Assembly: GCF_000712075.1 (NCBI RefSeq)
Contig: NZ_JONW01000005.1
Location: 1,307,001 to 1,371,000 of the forward strand
Length of the DNA: 64,000 nt
Direction: 5' to 3'
Source of the DNA: Caulobacter sp. UNC358MFTsu5.1
GTDB taxonomy: Bacteria > Pseudomonadota > Alphaproteobacteria > Caulobacterales > Caulobacteraceae
Below are positions 49,506 to 57,969 of this stretch, piece after piece (position 1 is the first letter of the stretch; each line of letters begins with the position of its first letter). A model generated the notes under the pieces. That model was not told where the DNA came from and did not search any database. It saw only the letters and a list, made by a program, of their open reading frames with translations. The position numbers and the translations under genes are program-made.

Positions 49506-49602
49506 CCTCCCCCTCTGGGGGAGGTGGCCCGAAGGGCCGGAGGGGGACCGACCGCGCGGACCCCCTCAGTCGCTTCGCGACAGCTCCCCCAAGAGGGGGA
49601 GC
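49506..49602. repeat. Complex palindromic intergenic repeat with five short hairpins
   Basis: Five adjacent inverted pairs can be read: CCTCCCCC/GGGGGAGG, GGCCC/GGGCC, GAGGGGG/CCCCCTC, GTCGC/GCGAC and GCTCCCCC/GGGGGAGC. The outer parts can also pair with one another. It fills the gap between convergent ilvA and galU, and presumably acts as a boundary or terminator. It resembles dispersed repeats of Caulobacter-type genomes. Confidence 0.7.
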
Positions 49603-49608
49603 ATCCTT

Positions 49609-50475
49609 CTACAGCAGCCCCTTGATCATTTCCCGGGCCGCGTCGGCCAGGTCCGGGCGCTTCAGGGCCAGGGCGACATTGGCCCGCAGCAGGCCGATCT
49701 TGTCGCCGCAGTCGTAGGTCTCGCCCTCGTATTCCAGGGCGTGGAAGTCCTGGGTCTGCAGCAGGGTCAGCATCGAGTCGGTCAGCTGGATCTCGCCGCC
49801 CGCGCCCTTGCCCTGCTTTTCCAGCAGGTCGAAGATTTCCGGCTGCAGGATGTAACGGCCCGAGATGAACAGGTTCGAGGGCTCGGTGCCCTTCGGCGGC
49901 TTCTCGACCATGCCGGTCATGCGGTTCAGGCGGCCTTGCTGGCCGTCCAGGGCGACGATGCCGTACTGGTGGGCCATGCCCTCCGGCGCCGGCTCGACCA
50001 CGACGATGTTGCCGCCCTTCTGGTCGTAGGCCTCGATGGCCTGGGCCAGGGCGGGCTTGCCGGCCGACATCACCATGTCGGGCAGCATCACCGCGAACGG
50101 CTCGTCGCCGACGATGTCGCGGGCGCACCACACCGCGTGGCCCAGGCCCAGCGGGGCCATCTGGCGCACGAAGCTCATCTCGCCCGGACGGGGCAGCTCG
50201 TCGCGCAGCTCCTTCAGCAGGGCGGTCTTGCCCTTGGCCTCCAGCGCCGCCTCCAGTTCGACCTGGTGGTCGAAATAGTCCTCGATCGCGCCCTTGTTGC
50301 GGCCCGTCACGAAGACGAAGTGCTCGATGCCCGCGGCCCGACCTTCCTCGACGATGTAGGACAGGATCGGCCTGTCCACGACGTTGAGCAGCTCCTTCGG
50401 GGTGGTCTTGGTGCCGGGCAGGACCCGGGTGCCGAAGCCCGCGACGGGAAGGACGGCTTTGCGGACGGGTTTCAT
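49609..50475 (-). CDS. galU: UTP-glucose-1-phosphate uridylyltransferase
   Basis: It makes UDP-glucose for LPS, exopolysaccharide and glycan synthesis. The 288-residue protein begins KPVRKAVLPVAGFGTRVLPG, continues TKTTPKELLNVVDRPILSYI, and has the VTGRNKGAIEDYFD and VLPDM segments, here MLPDMVM, plus EKPPKGTEPSNLFISGRYIL. The ATG at 50475 was chosen because GAGG lies five bases upstream and the coding signal starts there; a longer frame reaching 50565 lacks support. It is convergent with ilvA across a palindromic repeat and divergent from the FKBP gene. Confidence 0.93.
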   Translation of the reverse strand: MKPVRKAVLPVAGFGTRVLPGTKTTPKELLNVVDRPILSYIVEEGRAAGIEHFVFVTGRNKGAIEDYFDHQVELEAALEAKGKTALLKELRDELPRPGEMSFVRQMAPLGLGHAVWCARDIVGDEPFAVMLPDMVMSAGKPALAQAIEAYDQKGGNIVVVEPAPEGMAHQYGIVALDGQQGRLNRMTGMVEKPPKGTEPSNLFISGRYILQPEIFDLLEKQGKGAGGEIQLTDSMLTLLQTQDFHALEYEGETYDCGDKIGLLRANVALALKRPDLADAAREMIKGLL

Positions 50476-50647
50476 GAGGGCCTCGTGAGCAGTCACTGGG
50501 TGGGGACGGTTTCTAGGGCGCGCCGCGATATCGCGCCACCACTGTTCTGTGACTGTCCGTGTCAAAACGAGGGCCGCCCAAAATCGGCGCGCGACAGACC
50601 GCGAAATGGTCTAGCACGGACGAATAATCGTCGGAGCCCGTCGTCCC

Positions 50648-51175
50648 ATGGTCCGCCCCCTCGCGCTGGTCCCCAAAATCGCCCTCGCCGTCGCCCTCGG
50701 CGCGACCCTGGCCCTGTCGGCCTGCGGCCCCAGCAAGAAGCAGCAGGAAACCCTGGCCGCCGCCCAGGTCTTCATGAACCAGAACGCCAAGCAGCCCGGC
50801 GTCGTCACCCTGGCCGACGGCCTGCAGTACAAGATCGTCCGCTCGGGCCCCCTCGACGGGGCCAAGCCCAACCCGACCGACGAGGTCAAGGTCAACTACG
50901 AGGGCAAGCTGGTCGACGGCACGGTGTTCGACAGCTCCTACGAGCGCGGCCACCCCGAGTCCTTCCCGCTGCAGGGCCTGGTGCCCGCCTGGAAGGAGGC
51001 CCTGGTCATGATGCGGCCCGGCGACGAATGGATCCTCTACGTGCCGCCCGAACTGGGCTACGGCGCCCAGGACAAGGGCCCGATCCCCGGCAACAGCGTG
51101 ATGATCTTCCGCATCGAGCTGATCGACGTGCTGTCCTCGAAGATCCAGGCGCCCAAGCAGAAGGCGCCGGTCTAG
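50648..51175 (+). CDS. FKBP-type peptidyl-prolyl isomerase, predicted lipoprotein
   Basis: An envelope folding catalyst acting on X-Pro bonds. The 175-residue protein begins with a lipoprotein signal whose lipobox LSAC places the acylated Cys at residue 26, followed by Gly-Pro so not clearly an inner-membrane retention signal. The FKBP domain spans about residues 70-162: VKVNYEGKLVDGTVFDSSYE, FPLQGLVPAWKEALVMMRPG, and YVPPELGYGAQDKGPIPGNS, which are the canonical binding-pocket strands. It carries a short N-terminal linker instead of a dimerisation domain. The C-terminus is basic. Confidence 0.9.
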   Translation: MVRPLALVPKIALAVALGATLALSACGPSKKQQETLAAAQVFMNQNAKQPGVVTLADGLQYKIVRSGPLDGAKPNPTDEVKVNYEGKLVDGTVFDSSYERGHPESFPLQGLVPAWKEALVMMRPGDEWILYVPPELGYGAQDKGPIPGNSVMIFRIELIDVLSSKIQAPKQKAPV

Positions 51176-51212
51176 AGCGCGTCCGCGTTCGCAGGAATCT
51201 CGCCCCCTATCC

Positions 51213-51325
51213 GTTGTCATCCCGGAAGCCTCGCGGAGGCTGTCCGGGACCCAGGTGACCGGGCCAAGACGGTGCAGCCGCCCCTGGGTCCCGGACAAGC
51301 GCCGCGCGCTTTCCGGGACGACAAC
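51213..51325. repeat. Large inverted repeat (GTTGTC...GACAAC class)
   Basis: GTTGTCATCCCGGAAGC at one end pairs with GCGCTTTCCGGGACGACAAC-like sequence at the other, and a second stem is made by TGTCCGGGACCCAGG with CCTGGGTCCCGGACA. The element fills most of the 177 bases between two convergent genes (FKBP and a GST-fold gene). The class looks like a dispersed genomic palindrome rather than gene-specific regulation. Confidence 0.65.
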
Positions 51326-51352
51326 TGTTGGGGGCGCTGGGGTTATCCCCGT

Positions 51353-51985
51353 CTAGACCTTCGGCACGGCCATCCCCCGACGCACGGCGGCCCGCTCGCC
51401 CACCCGCTCCAGCCAGGCGCGCACCGCCGGCAGGGGCGGACGGTCGGGCTGGATCTTCTCCAGCCCCTCCAGGGCCGCCACGGTCCAGGGATAGGCGGCG
51501 ATGTCGGCGATCGAATAGTCGTAGCCGGCCAGGTAGGGGACCTTCTCGAGCCGCCCCTCCATCACGCCCAGCAACCGCCGCACCTCGTCGGCGAAGCGGT
51601 CGATGGCCAGCTCGATGGGCTCGGGGGCGCGCAGGGCGAAATAGCCCAGCTGGCCGGCCATGGGCCCAAGACCCCCCACCTGCCAGAAGGTCCATTCCAG
51701 CGCCGCCACCCGGTCCGGACCCGAGGGGGCCAGCAGCTTGCCGGTCTTCTCGGCCAGATAGACCAGGATCGCCCCGCTCTCGAACACCGACTGCGGGCCA
51801 TCCGGCGCGTCGTGGTCGACGATGGCGGGGATCTTGTTGTTGGGCGAGATGCTCAGGAAATCCGGCGCGAACTGCTGGTTCTGGCCGATGTCGACCGGGT
51901 GCACCGTGTAGTCCAGGCCCAGCTCCTCCAGGACGATGGGGATCTTGCGGCCGTTGGGCGTGGTCCAGGTGTAGAGGTCGATCAT
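51353..51985 (-). CDS. Nu-class glutathione transferase (YfcG/YghU-like disulfide reductase)
   Basis: A 210-residue GST-fold protein. The N-terminal thioredoxin domain opens DLYTWTTPNGRKIPIVLEEL, with the Thr-Pro-Asn-Gly turn typical of YfcG-type nu-class enzymes, then VHPVDIGQNQQFAPDFLSIS and SPNNKIPAIVDHD with the cis-Pro. FESGAILVYLAEKTGKLL provides the Glu-Ser that contacts glutathione. The C-terminal helical domain includes WQVGGLGPMAGQLGYF. Relatives reduce small disulfides with glutathione. It is expressed from the opposite strand to the FKBP gene, with a palindromic repeat between them. Confidence 0.85.
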   Translation of the reverse strand: MIDLYTWTTPNGRKIPIVLEELGLDYTVHPVDIGQNQQFAPDFLSISPNNKIPAIVDHDAPDGPQSVFESGAILVYLAEKTGKLLAPSGPDRVAALEWTFWQVGGLGPMAGQLGYFALRAPEPIELAIDRFADEVRRLLGVMEGRLEKVPYLAGYDYSIADIAAYPWTVAALEGLEKIQPDRPPLPAVRAWLERVGERAAVRRGMAVPKV

Positions 51986-52097
51986 GGGGGCGCCTTCGGG
52001 GGCTTGTCTGTCCGGGCTCGAAGCATAGAACGCGAACGGAGCCGATCGGGGCTCAGTCCCGGTAGGCGCGGGCCGGCGGGCGCGCTAGGGTCGCGCC

Positions 52098-53318
52098 ATG
52101 GTCCCGTCCTCCCAAACCGCGCCGCCCGTCGCGTCGTCCCCGATCTCGTCCTCGGAGACCCTGGCCGCCCGCGCCGTCGACATCCTCTCCACCCTGGTGG
52201 CCTTCGACACCACCTCGCGGCTGTCCAACCTGGCCCTGATCGAGTGGGTCGAGGCCTATCTGGCGGACCTGGGGGTCGCCTCCCGCCGGGTGCCCAACGC
52301 CGACGGGACCAAGAGCAACCTCTTGGCCAGCATCGGTCCGGCGGTGGAGGGCGGCGTCGTGCTGTCGGGCCACACCGACGTGGTGCCGGTTGACGGCCAG
52401 CCGTGGAGCAGCGACCCGTTCGTGCTGACCGAGCGCGACGGACGCCTGTACGGCCGGGGAACCTGCGACATGAAGGGCTTCCTGGCCCTGGCCCTGGCCG
52501 CCGCGCCCGATCTGGCCCGCGCCGAGCTCGACCGCCCCGTCCACCTGGCCTTCTCCTATGACGAGGAAGTGGGCTGCCTCGGCGCGCCGGACATGATCGC
52601 GGTGATCGCCGACGAACTGCCGCGCCCGGCCCTGGTGGTGGTGGGCGAACCCACCGACATGGTCGCCGTGCGCGGCCACAAGGGCATCGCCAGCTTCCGC
52701 GTCACGGTTACCGGCCGCGAGGCCCATTCCAGCCTGACCCACCTGGGCGTTTCGGCCAACATGGTGGCCATCAAGCTGATGAACCACCTGGTCGAGCTGT
52801 CCGAACGGCTGGAGCGCGAGGCCGACCCCGCCTCGCCGTTCACCCCCAAGGGCGCGACCCTGACCATCGGCCAGGTCAACGGCGGCACGGCGGTCAACAT
52901 CCTGGCGCGCGAATGCGTGTTCATCTTCGACCTGCGCGTCCCGGCGGGCCTGGAGCCCAAGGCGATCCTGGCCGAGTTCTTCGCCCTGGCGGAGACGCTG
53001 GACGCCCGGATCAAGGCCAAGGCCCCCGAAGGCGGCGTCCGGGTCGAGACCCGGTCGATGACCCCGGCCTTCGCGCCCGAGGTCGACGGCGCGGCCGAGG
53101 CCTTCGCCCGCCGCATCGCCGGCGACAACGGCCCGCCGCGCGTCGTGCCCTACGCCGCCGAGGCCGGCCAGTTCCAGGGCGCGGGCTTCTCGACCGTGAT
53201 CTGCGGCCCCGGCTCGATCGACCAGGCCCACCAGCCCGACGAATATGTCGAGGTCAGCCAGATGGAGCGCGGCGCGGCCTTCATGCGCCGGCTGGTCGAG
53301 GACCTGTCCCGGGCCTGA
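52098..53318 (+). CDS. argE: Acetylornithine deacetylase (M20 family)
   Basis: It hydrolyses N-acetylornithine to ornithine in arginine synthesis. The 406-residue zinc peptidase-fold protein has the metal motif VVLSGHTDVVPVDGQPW, YGRGTCDMKGFLA with the bridging Asp, YDEEVGCLGAPDMI with the catalytic Glu pair, and a dimerisation domain with GREAHSSLTHLGVSAN. The ArgE assignment rests on these and on length; succinyl-diaminopimelate desuccinylase is a more distant alternative. The ATG at 52098 may be followed by a few variable residues. It stands alone between the GST gene and a convergent GT2. Confidence 0.88.
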   Translation: MVPSSQTAPPVASSPISSSETLAARAVDILSTLVAFDTTSRLSNLALIEWVEAYLADLGVASRRVPNADGTKSNLLASIGPAVEGGVVLSGHTDVVPVDGQPWSSDPFVLTERDGRLYGRGTCDMKGFLALALAAAPDLARAELDRPVHLAFSYDEEVGCLGAPDMIAVIADELPRPALVVVGEPTDMVAVRGHKGIASFRVTVTGREAHSSLTHLGVSANMVAIKLMNHLVELSERLEREADPASPFTPKGATLTIGQVNGGTAVNILARECVFIFDLRVPAGLEPKAILAEFFALAETLDARIKAKAPEGGVRVETRSMTPAFAPEVDGAAEAFARRIAGDNGPPRVVPYAAEAGQFQGAGFSTVICGPGSIDQAHQPDEYVEVSQMERGAAFMRRLVEDLSRA

Positions 53319-53327
53319 CCCGGCGGC

Positions 53328-54380
53328 CTATCGGGCCGAGGGCCGGTAGCGCCTGATCACCAGCCGCCGGCCGAAGAAGGCCACCGGGTCCAGGGCCATG
53401 ACCCGCAGGATGTCGAGCGCGCCGGCCTTGCGGGCGGCCTGGACCTGACGACGCGAGACCAGGATCGGGTCGAGGTCCTGGCGCTTGAGGGCCGCGCGGA
53501 CGCCCCGCCAGGCCGGACCCGCGTCGCCCCGCCGCCAGTGCAGCAGCAGGAGGCCGGCCGTCACCGCCACGTGCAGCGGCAGGGTCAGCCACAGCAGCGC
53601 CAGCGGCGTGTTCTTCAGGAAGGTCCAGACGCGGTTGCGCGAGCCGTGGAAGACCGAGAAGTCCGACCGCACCCCGGTGCTGGCCGAGCCCACGTGCTCG
53701 ACCACCGCCGCCGGCAGCAGCAGGGTCGGCTCGCCCGCCAGCCGCAGGCGGTAGCCCAGGTCGACGTCCTCGCAATAGCAGAAGAACCGCTCGTCGAAGC
53801 CGCCCAGCTCCAGGAACAGCGCGCGGTCGATGATCGTCGCGGCCCCGCAGGCCGAGAACACCTCGCCCTCCAGGAGGTCGGCCGGACGGCGGCGACGATA
53901 GCCGCCGCGGAACGGGATGCCGGCCGAGGTCATCACGTCGCCGGCCCCGTCCATCAGGTCCGGCTCGTCGGCCACCATCTGCAGCGAGGTGAAGCAGCGC
54001 ACTTCCGGATGGCGACGGGTCCCGGCGACCAGGGCCTCCAGCCAGTCGGGCCGGGCGTAGGCGTCGGGGTTGAGCAGCACCAGCCAGCGGCCCCGGGCCT
54101 GCCCCGCCGCCAGGTTGTTGCCCGCCGCGAAGCCGAGATTGGCCCCCGGCTGCAGGAACCGGATCGCCGGGTCGGCCGCCGCCGCGGCCTGGGGCGCGCC
54201 GTCGGTCGAGGCGTTGTCGACCAGCAGGATCTCGAAATCGGTGAAGGTCTGGGCCCGCAGCGCCTCCAGGCAGCGCGCCAGGGTGGGGCCGCTCTGGTAG
54301 GAGACGACGATCACGCTGACCGTCGGTCCAGGCTCCCTCTTGTCATCGCCGCTCGGGCAAGCCATGCCTGACGAACTCAT
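53328..54380 (-). CDS. GT2 glycosyltransferase, probable rhamnosyltransferase (WbbL-like)
   Basis: A 350-residue inner-face membrane-associated GT-A enzyme. It has VSVIVVSYQSGPTLARCLEA near residue 21, ILLVDNASTDG, the donor motif LLNPDAYARPDWLEALVAGT, and GGFDERFFCYCEDVDLGYRL, the ED-x-D catalytic region. A hydrophobic segment near residues 270-295 (LLWLTLPLHVAVTAGLLLLH) may anchor it. It is divergent from the dTDP-L-rhamnose operon with only 18 bases between starts, which favours rhamnose transfer; this is inference. The start is uncertain: ATG at 54380 has a poor ribosome site and ATG at 54365 is an alternative. Confidence 0.82.
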   Translation of the reverse strand: MSSSGMACPSGDDKREPGPTVSVIVVSYQSGPTLARCLEALRAQTFTDFEILLVDNASTDGAPQAAAAADPAIRFLQPGANLGFAAGNNLAAGQARGRWLVLLNPDAYARPDWLEALVAGTRRHPEVRCFTSLQMVADEPDLMDGAGDVMTSAGIPFRGGYRRRRPADLLEGEVFSACGAATIIDRALFLELGGFDERFFCYCEDVDLGYRLRLAGEPTLLLPAAVVEHVGSASTGVRSDFSVFHGSRNRVWTFLKNTPLALLWLTLPLHVAVTAGLLLLHWRRGDAGPAWRGVRAALKRQDLDPILVSRRQVQAARKAGALDILRVMALDPVAFFGRRLVIRRYRPSAR

Positions 54381-54398
54381 TTCTCGAAGGGTTGAATC

Positions 54399-54983
54399 GT
54401 GAAGATCACGCCGTTGGCGATTCCCGAGGTGCTGCTTATCACGCCCGCGCGCCATGGCGACGAGCGGGGTTGGTTTTCGGAGACCTTTCGTCAGTCGGCG
54501 TTGACCGAGGCCGGTTTCAAGGGCGGCGCGTTCGTCCAGGACAACCATGTGCGCTCGACCACGCGCGGCATCCTGCGCGGCCTGCACTTCCAGAAGCCGC
54601 CGCACGCCCAGGACAAGCTGCTGCGCTGCGTGCGCGGCGCGATCTTCGACGTGGCCGTCGACATCCGCCGGGGCTCGCCGACCTTCGGCCAATGGGTCGG
54701 GGCCGAGCTGTCGGACGACAACGCCCGGCAACTGCTCGTGCCCAAGGGCTTCGCCCACGCCTACTGCACCCTGACCGACGAGTGCGAGGTGCTCTACAAG
54801 GTCACCGACTACTACGCGCCGCAGTCCGAGGGCGCGCTGCGCTGGAACGACCCGGCCGTCGGCGTCGCCTGGCCGATCCCGCCCCAGCAGATCTCGACCA
54901 ACGCCCGCGACGGCGCGGCCCCGTTGCTGGCCGACCTGGACACGCCCTTCACCTACGGCGAGGCGGCGCGGGCCCTGGTCTGA
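54399..54983 (+). CDS. rmlC: dTDP-4-dehydrorhamnose 3,5-epimerase
   Basis: It epimerises dTDP-4-keto-6-deoxyglucose at C3 and C5 in dTDP-L-rhamnose synthesis. A cupin of 194 residues starting at a GTG with GAAGGG upstream. Marks are DERGWFSETFRQSALTEAG, QDNHVRSTTRGILRGLHFQK with the catalytic His, RCVRGAIFDVAVDIRRGSPT and LVPKGFAHAYCTLTDECEVL with the Tyr/Asp partner. It heads the rml set C-B-D-A. About 170 bases, with no obvious signal but an AAAGGA ribosome site at the end, separate it from rmlB. It is closer to classical RmlC than the paralogue at 42301. Confidence 0.92.
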   Translation: MKITPLAIPEVLLITPARHGDERGWFSETFRQSALTEAGFKGGAFVQDNHVRSTTRGILRGLHFQKPPHAQDKLLRCVRGAIFDVAVDIRRGSPTFGQWVGAELSDDNARQLLVPKGFAHAYCTLTDECEVLYKVTDYYAPQSEGALRWNDPAVGVAWPIPPQQISTNARDGAAPLLADLDTPFTYGEAARALV

Positions 54984-55151
54984 GCCGGCCTTCGCTCCCC
55001 GACCGGCGATCCGTCGCATCGAGGTCGAGGGAGAGGGCATGGTGGCTATCGAAGCTATCCGGCAACTGATATTGCGTCCTTTGCGTGCATGCGGACCAAG
55101 CGGATGCAAGCGTTCGAGGGCGTCGTTTCGCCGACCTAAAGGAATTAGGGC

Positions 55152-56213
55152 GTGAAGATACTTGTCACCGGGGGCGCGGGTTTCATCGGGTCAGCGGTCT
55201 GCCGCCATCTGATCGAGAATACCGGCGATCAAGTCGTCAATGTCGACAAGCTGACCTATGCGGGCACGCTCACCTCGGTGGCCGAAGTCGCCGGCTCGCC
55301 CAACTACAGCTTCATCCAGGCCGACGTCGCCGACCGCGCCGCGATCAAGGCGATCTTCGAGACGCACAAGCCCGACGCGGTGCTGCACCTGGCCGCCGAG
55401 TCGCACGTCGACCGCTCGATCGTCGGCGCCGGTCCGTTCATCGAGACCAACATCGTCGGCACCTACGTGATGCTGGACTGCGCCCTGGACTACTGGCGCG
55501 GCCTGGCCGGCGAGGCCAAGGCCGCCTTCCGCTTCGTCCACGTCTCCACCGACGAGGTCTACGGCTCCTTGGGCGCCGACGGCCTGTTCTCCGAGACCAC
55601 CCCCTACGCGCCGACCTCGCCCTATTCGTCGTCGAAGGCCGCCGCCGACCACCTGGCCCTGGCCTGGTGGCACACCTACGGCCTGCCGGTGCTGGTCTCC
55701 AACTGCTCCAACAACTACGGCCCCTACCACTTCCCCGAGAAGCTGATCCCGCTGATGATCCTCAACGGCCTGGATCGCCGTCCGCTGCCGGTCTACGGCG
55801 ACGGGGCCAACATCCGCGACTGGCTGTTCGTCGAGGACCACGCCCGCGCCCTGCGCATGATCCTGGAAAGCGGCCGTCCGGGCGAGAAGTACAATGTCGG
55901 CGGCCGCAACGAACGGACCAACCTGCAGGTCGTGCACGCGATCTGCGACCTGCTCGACGAGCTGGCGCCGTCCGCCGAAGGCTCGCATCGCGACCTGATC
56001 ACCTTCGTCGCCGACCGTCCCGGCCACGACCACCGCTATGCGATCGACGCCACCAAGCTGGAAACCGAACTGGGCTGGAAGGCCCGCGAGACGTTCGAGA
56101 CCGGCATCCGCCGCACCGTCGAATGGTATCTGGCCCGGGCCGACTGGTGGGGCCCGCTCCGCGAAGCCTATGACGGCCGCCGCCTGGGTCTCCTGACCGC
56201 CAAGGCCAGCTGA
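55152..56213 (+). CDS. rmlB: dTDP-glucose 4,6-dehydratase
   Basis: An NAD-dependent extended SDR of 353 residues making dTDP-4-keto-6-deoxyglucose. It has the fingerprint [20 protein letters not shown], the catalytic loop [10 protein letters not shown], the [11 protein letters not shown]yr-x-x-x-Lys pair, and [20 protein letters not shown]. The GTG start at 55152 has AAGGA-type ribosome sequence nearby. It is the second enzyme of the rhamnose pathway and lies between rmlC and rmlD, four bases from rmlD. It is a separate enzyme from the CDP-glucose dehydratase at 39890. Confidence 0.94.
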   Translation: MKILVTGGAGFIGSAVCRHLIENTGDQVVNVDKLTYAGTLTSVAEVAGSPNYSFIQADVADRAAIKAIFETHKPDAVLHLAAESHVDRSIVGAGPFIETNIVGTYVMLDCALDYWRGLAGEAKAAFRFVHVSTDEVYGSLGADGLFSETTPYAPTSPYSSSKAAADHLALAWWHTYGLPVLVSNCSNNYGPYHFPEKLIPLMILNGLDRRPLPVYGDGANIRDWLFVEDHARALRMILESGRPGEKYNVGGRNERTNLQVVHAICDLLDELAPSAEGSHRDLITFVADRPGHDHRYAIDATKLETELGWKARETFETGIRRTVEWYLARADWWGPLREAYDGRRLGLLTAKAS

Positions 56214-56217
56214 GGCC

Positions 56218-57096
56218 ATGCCGGCTCCCATCCTCGTCTTCGGGCGCAACGGGCAGGTGGCGCAGGAACTGGCTCGGCTGGCCGACACCAGCGGCCGCGC
56301 CATGAGCTTCGCCGGACGCGAGACCCTCGACCTGGCCGATCACGGCGCCATCGAGGGCCTGGTGGCGGCCGTCGCGCCGGCGGCGGTGATCAACGCCGCG
56401 GCCTATACGGCGGTGGACCGCGCCGAAACCGAGACCGAGGCCGCCTACGCCCTCAACCGGGACGCCCCCGCGGCCATGGCCCGGGCCTGCGCGACCCGCG
56501 GCCTGCCCTTCGTGCATTTCTCGACCGACTATGTCTTCGACGGCGCGCTGGAGCGCCCCTATGTCGAGACCGACGCCACCGGCCCCACGGGCGTCTACGG
56601 CGCCAGCAAGCTGGCCGGTGAACAGGCCGTGGGCGCCGTCGGCGGCCTCGCCGCCGTGCTACGCACCTCCTGGGTCTACAGCCGCCACGGCGCGAACTTC
56701 GTGAAGACCATGCTGCGGCTGGCCGCCGACCGCGAGGAGCTGGGCGTGGTCGCCGACCAGCTGGGCCGCCCGACCTGGGCCCGCGACTGCGCCGAGGCGG
56801 CCTTGCGCACGGCGGACGCCCTGGCCGGGACGCCGACCCTGGCGGGCGTCTACCACCTGAGCGGCGCGGGCGACGCCACCTGGGCCGACCTGGCCTCGGC
56901 GGTCTTTGACATCTCGGCCTCGCGCGGGGGCCCGAGCGCCCGCGTCCGGCCGATCGCCACGGCCGACTATCCCACCCCCGCCCAGCGTCCGGCCAATTCG
57001 CGCCTGGACTGCGGGAAGTTCGAATCCGCGCTGGACTGGCGCGGCCGCCCCTGGCGCGACAGCCTGGCCGCCTGCATGACCGAGATGGAGCTCTAG
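56218..57096 (+). CDS. rmlD: dTDP-4-dehydrorhamnose reductase
   Basis: The last enzyme of dTDP-L-rhamnose synthesis, reducing the 4-keto group with NAD(P)H. The 292-residue SDR opens ILVFGRNGQVAQELARLA, contains the NAAAYTAVDRAETE signature, FSTDYVFDGALERPYVE, and the Tyr-Lys catalytic pair in GVYGASKLAGEQAV. RTSWVYSRHGANFVKTMLRL is characteristic of RmlD. It follows rmlB by four bases and its stop is immediately before the rmlA start, indicating tight co-transcription. Confidence 0.93.
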   Translation: MPAPILVFGRNGQVAQELARLADTSGRAMSFAGRETLDLADHGAIEGLVAAVAPAAVINAAAYTAVDRAETETEAAYALNRDAPAAMARACATRGLPFVHFSTDYVFDGALERPYVETDATGPTGVYGASKLAGEQAVGAVGGLAAVLRTSWVYSRHGANFVKTMLRLAADREELGVVADQLGRPTWARDCAEAALRTADALAGTPTLAGVYHLSGAGDATWADLASAVFDISASRGGPSARVRPIATADYPTPAQRPANSRLDCGKFESALDWRGRPWRDSLAACMTEMEL

Positions 57097-57969
57097 TTGT
57101 CCATGAAGGGTATCGTCCTGGCCGGGGGCTCCGGCACCCGCCTGCATCCGCTCACGCGGGCGGTCTGCAAGCAGCTGTTGCCGATCTACGACAAGCCGAT
57201 GGTCTACTACCCGATCAGCACCCTGATGCTGGCCGACATCCGCGACATCCTGATCATCTCCACGCCCAAGGACATCCCGCTGTTCAAGGACCTGCTGGGC
57301 GACGGCTCGGCCTGGGGCGTGCGGTTCCAGTACGCCGTGCAGGAGACGCCGCGCGGCCTGGCCGACGCCTTCATCGTCGGCCGAGAGTTCATCGGCGACG
57401 ACAAGTGCGCCCTGGTTCTGGGCGACAACCTCTATTTCGGTCACGGCCTGAGCGAGATGCTGGCCGAAGCCGCCGCCTCCGACGTCGGGGCGACCGTCTT
57501 CGCCTACCATGTGCACGACCCCGAGCGGTACGGCGTGGTCGATTTCGACGCCGAGGGACGCGCGGTCTCCCTGGAGGAGAAGCCCGAAAAGCCGGCCTCG
57601 AACTGGGCGGTCACGGGTCTGTACTTCTACGACAACCAGGTCGTCGAAATGGCCCGCGACCTGCCGCCCTCGCCGCGCGGCGAGATCGAGATCACCGACA
57701 TCAACCGGCTCTACATGAACCAGGGCCAGCTGTCGGTCTCCAAGCTGGGGCGCGGCTATGCCTGGCTGGACACCGGCACGCACGACAGCCTGGTCGAGGC
57801 CACCGAGTTCATCCGCGCCATCGAGAAGCGCCAGGGCCAGAAGGTCGGCTGCCCCGAGGAGATCGCGTTCGCCAAGGGTTGGCTCTCGCCCGACCAGCTG
57901 GCCGCCCTCGGAGAGGCCATGGGCAAGACCGAATACGGCCAGTACCTGGTCCGGCTGGCGCGGGGCTAG
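57097..57969 (+). CDS. rmlA: Glucose-1-phosphate thymidylyltransferase
   Basis: It makes dTDP-glucose from dTTP and glucose-1-phosphate, step one of rhamnose synthesis. The 290-residue protein shows [40 protein letters not shown] and [15 protein letters not shown], the canonical RmlA motifs, with [15 protein letters not shown] later. A TTG at 57097 has GGAG six bases upstream and is favoured over the ATG at 57103. Order rmlC-B-D-A is complete here. The stop overlaps that of the convergent queG by three bases. Confidence 0.94.
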   Translation: MSMKGIVLAGGSGTRLHPLTRAVCKQLLPIYDKPMVYYPISTLMLADIRDILIISTPKDIPLFKDLLGDGSAWGVRFQYAVQETPRGLADAFIVGREFIGDDKCALVLGDNLYFGHGLSEMLAEAAASDVGATVFAYHVHDPERYGVVDFDAEGRAVSLEEKPEKPASNWAVTGLYFYDNQVVEMARDLPPSPRGEIEITDINRLYMNQGQLSVSKLGRGYAWLDTGTHDSLVEATEFIRAIEKRQGQKVGCPEEIAFAKGWLSPDQLAALGEAMGKTEYGQYLVRLARG

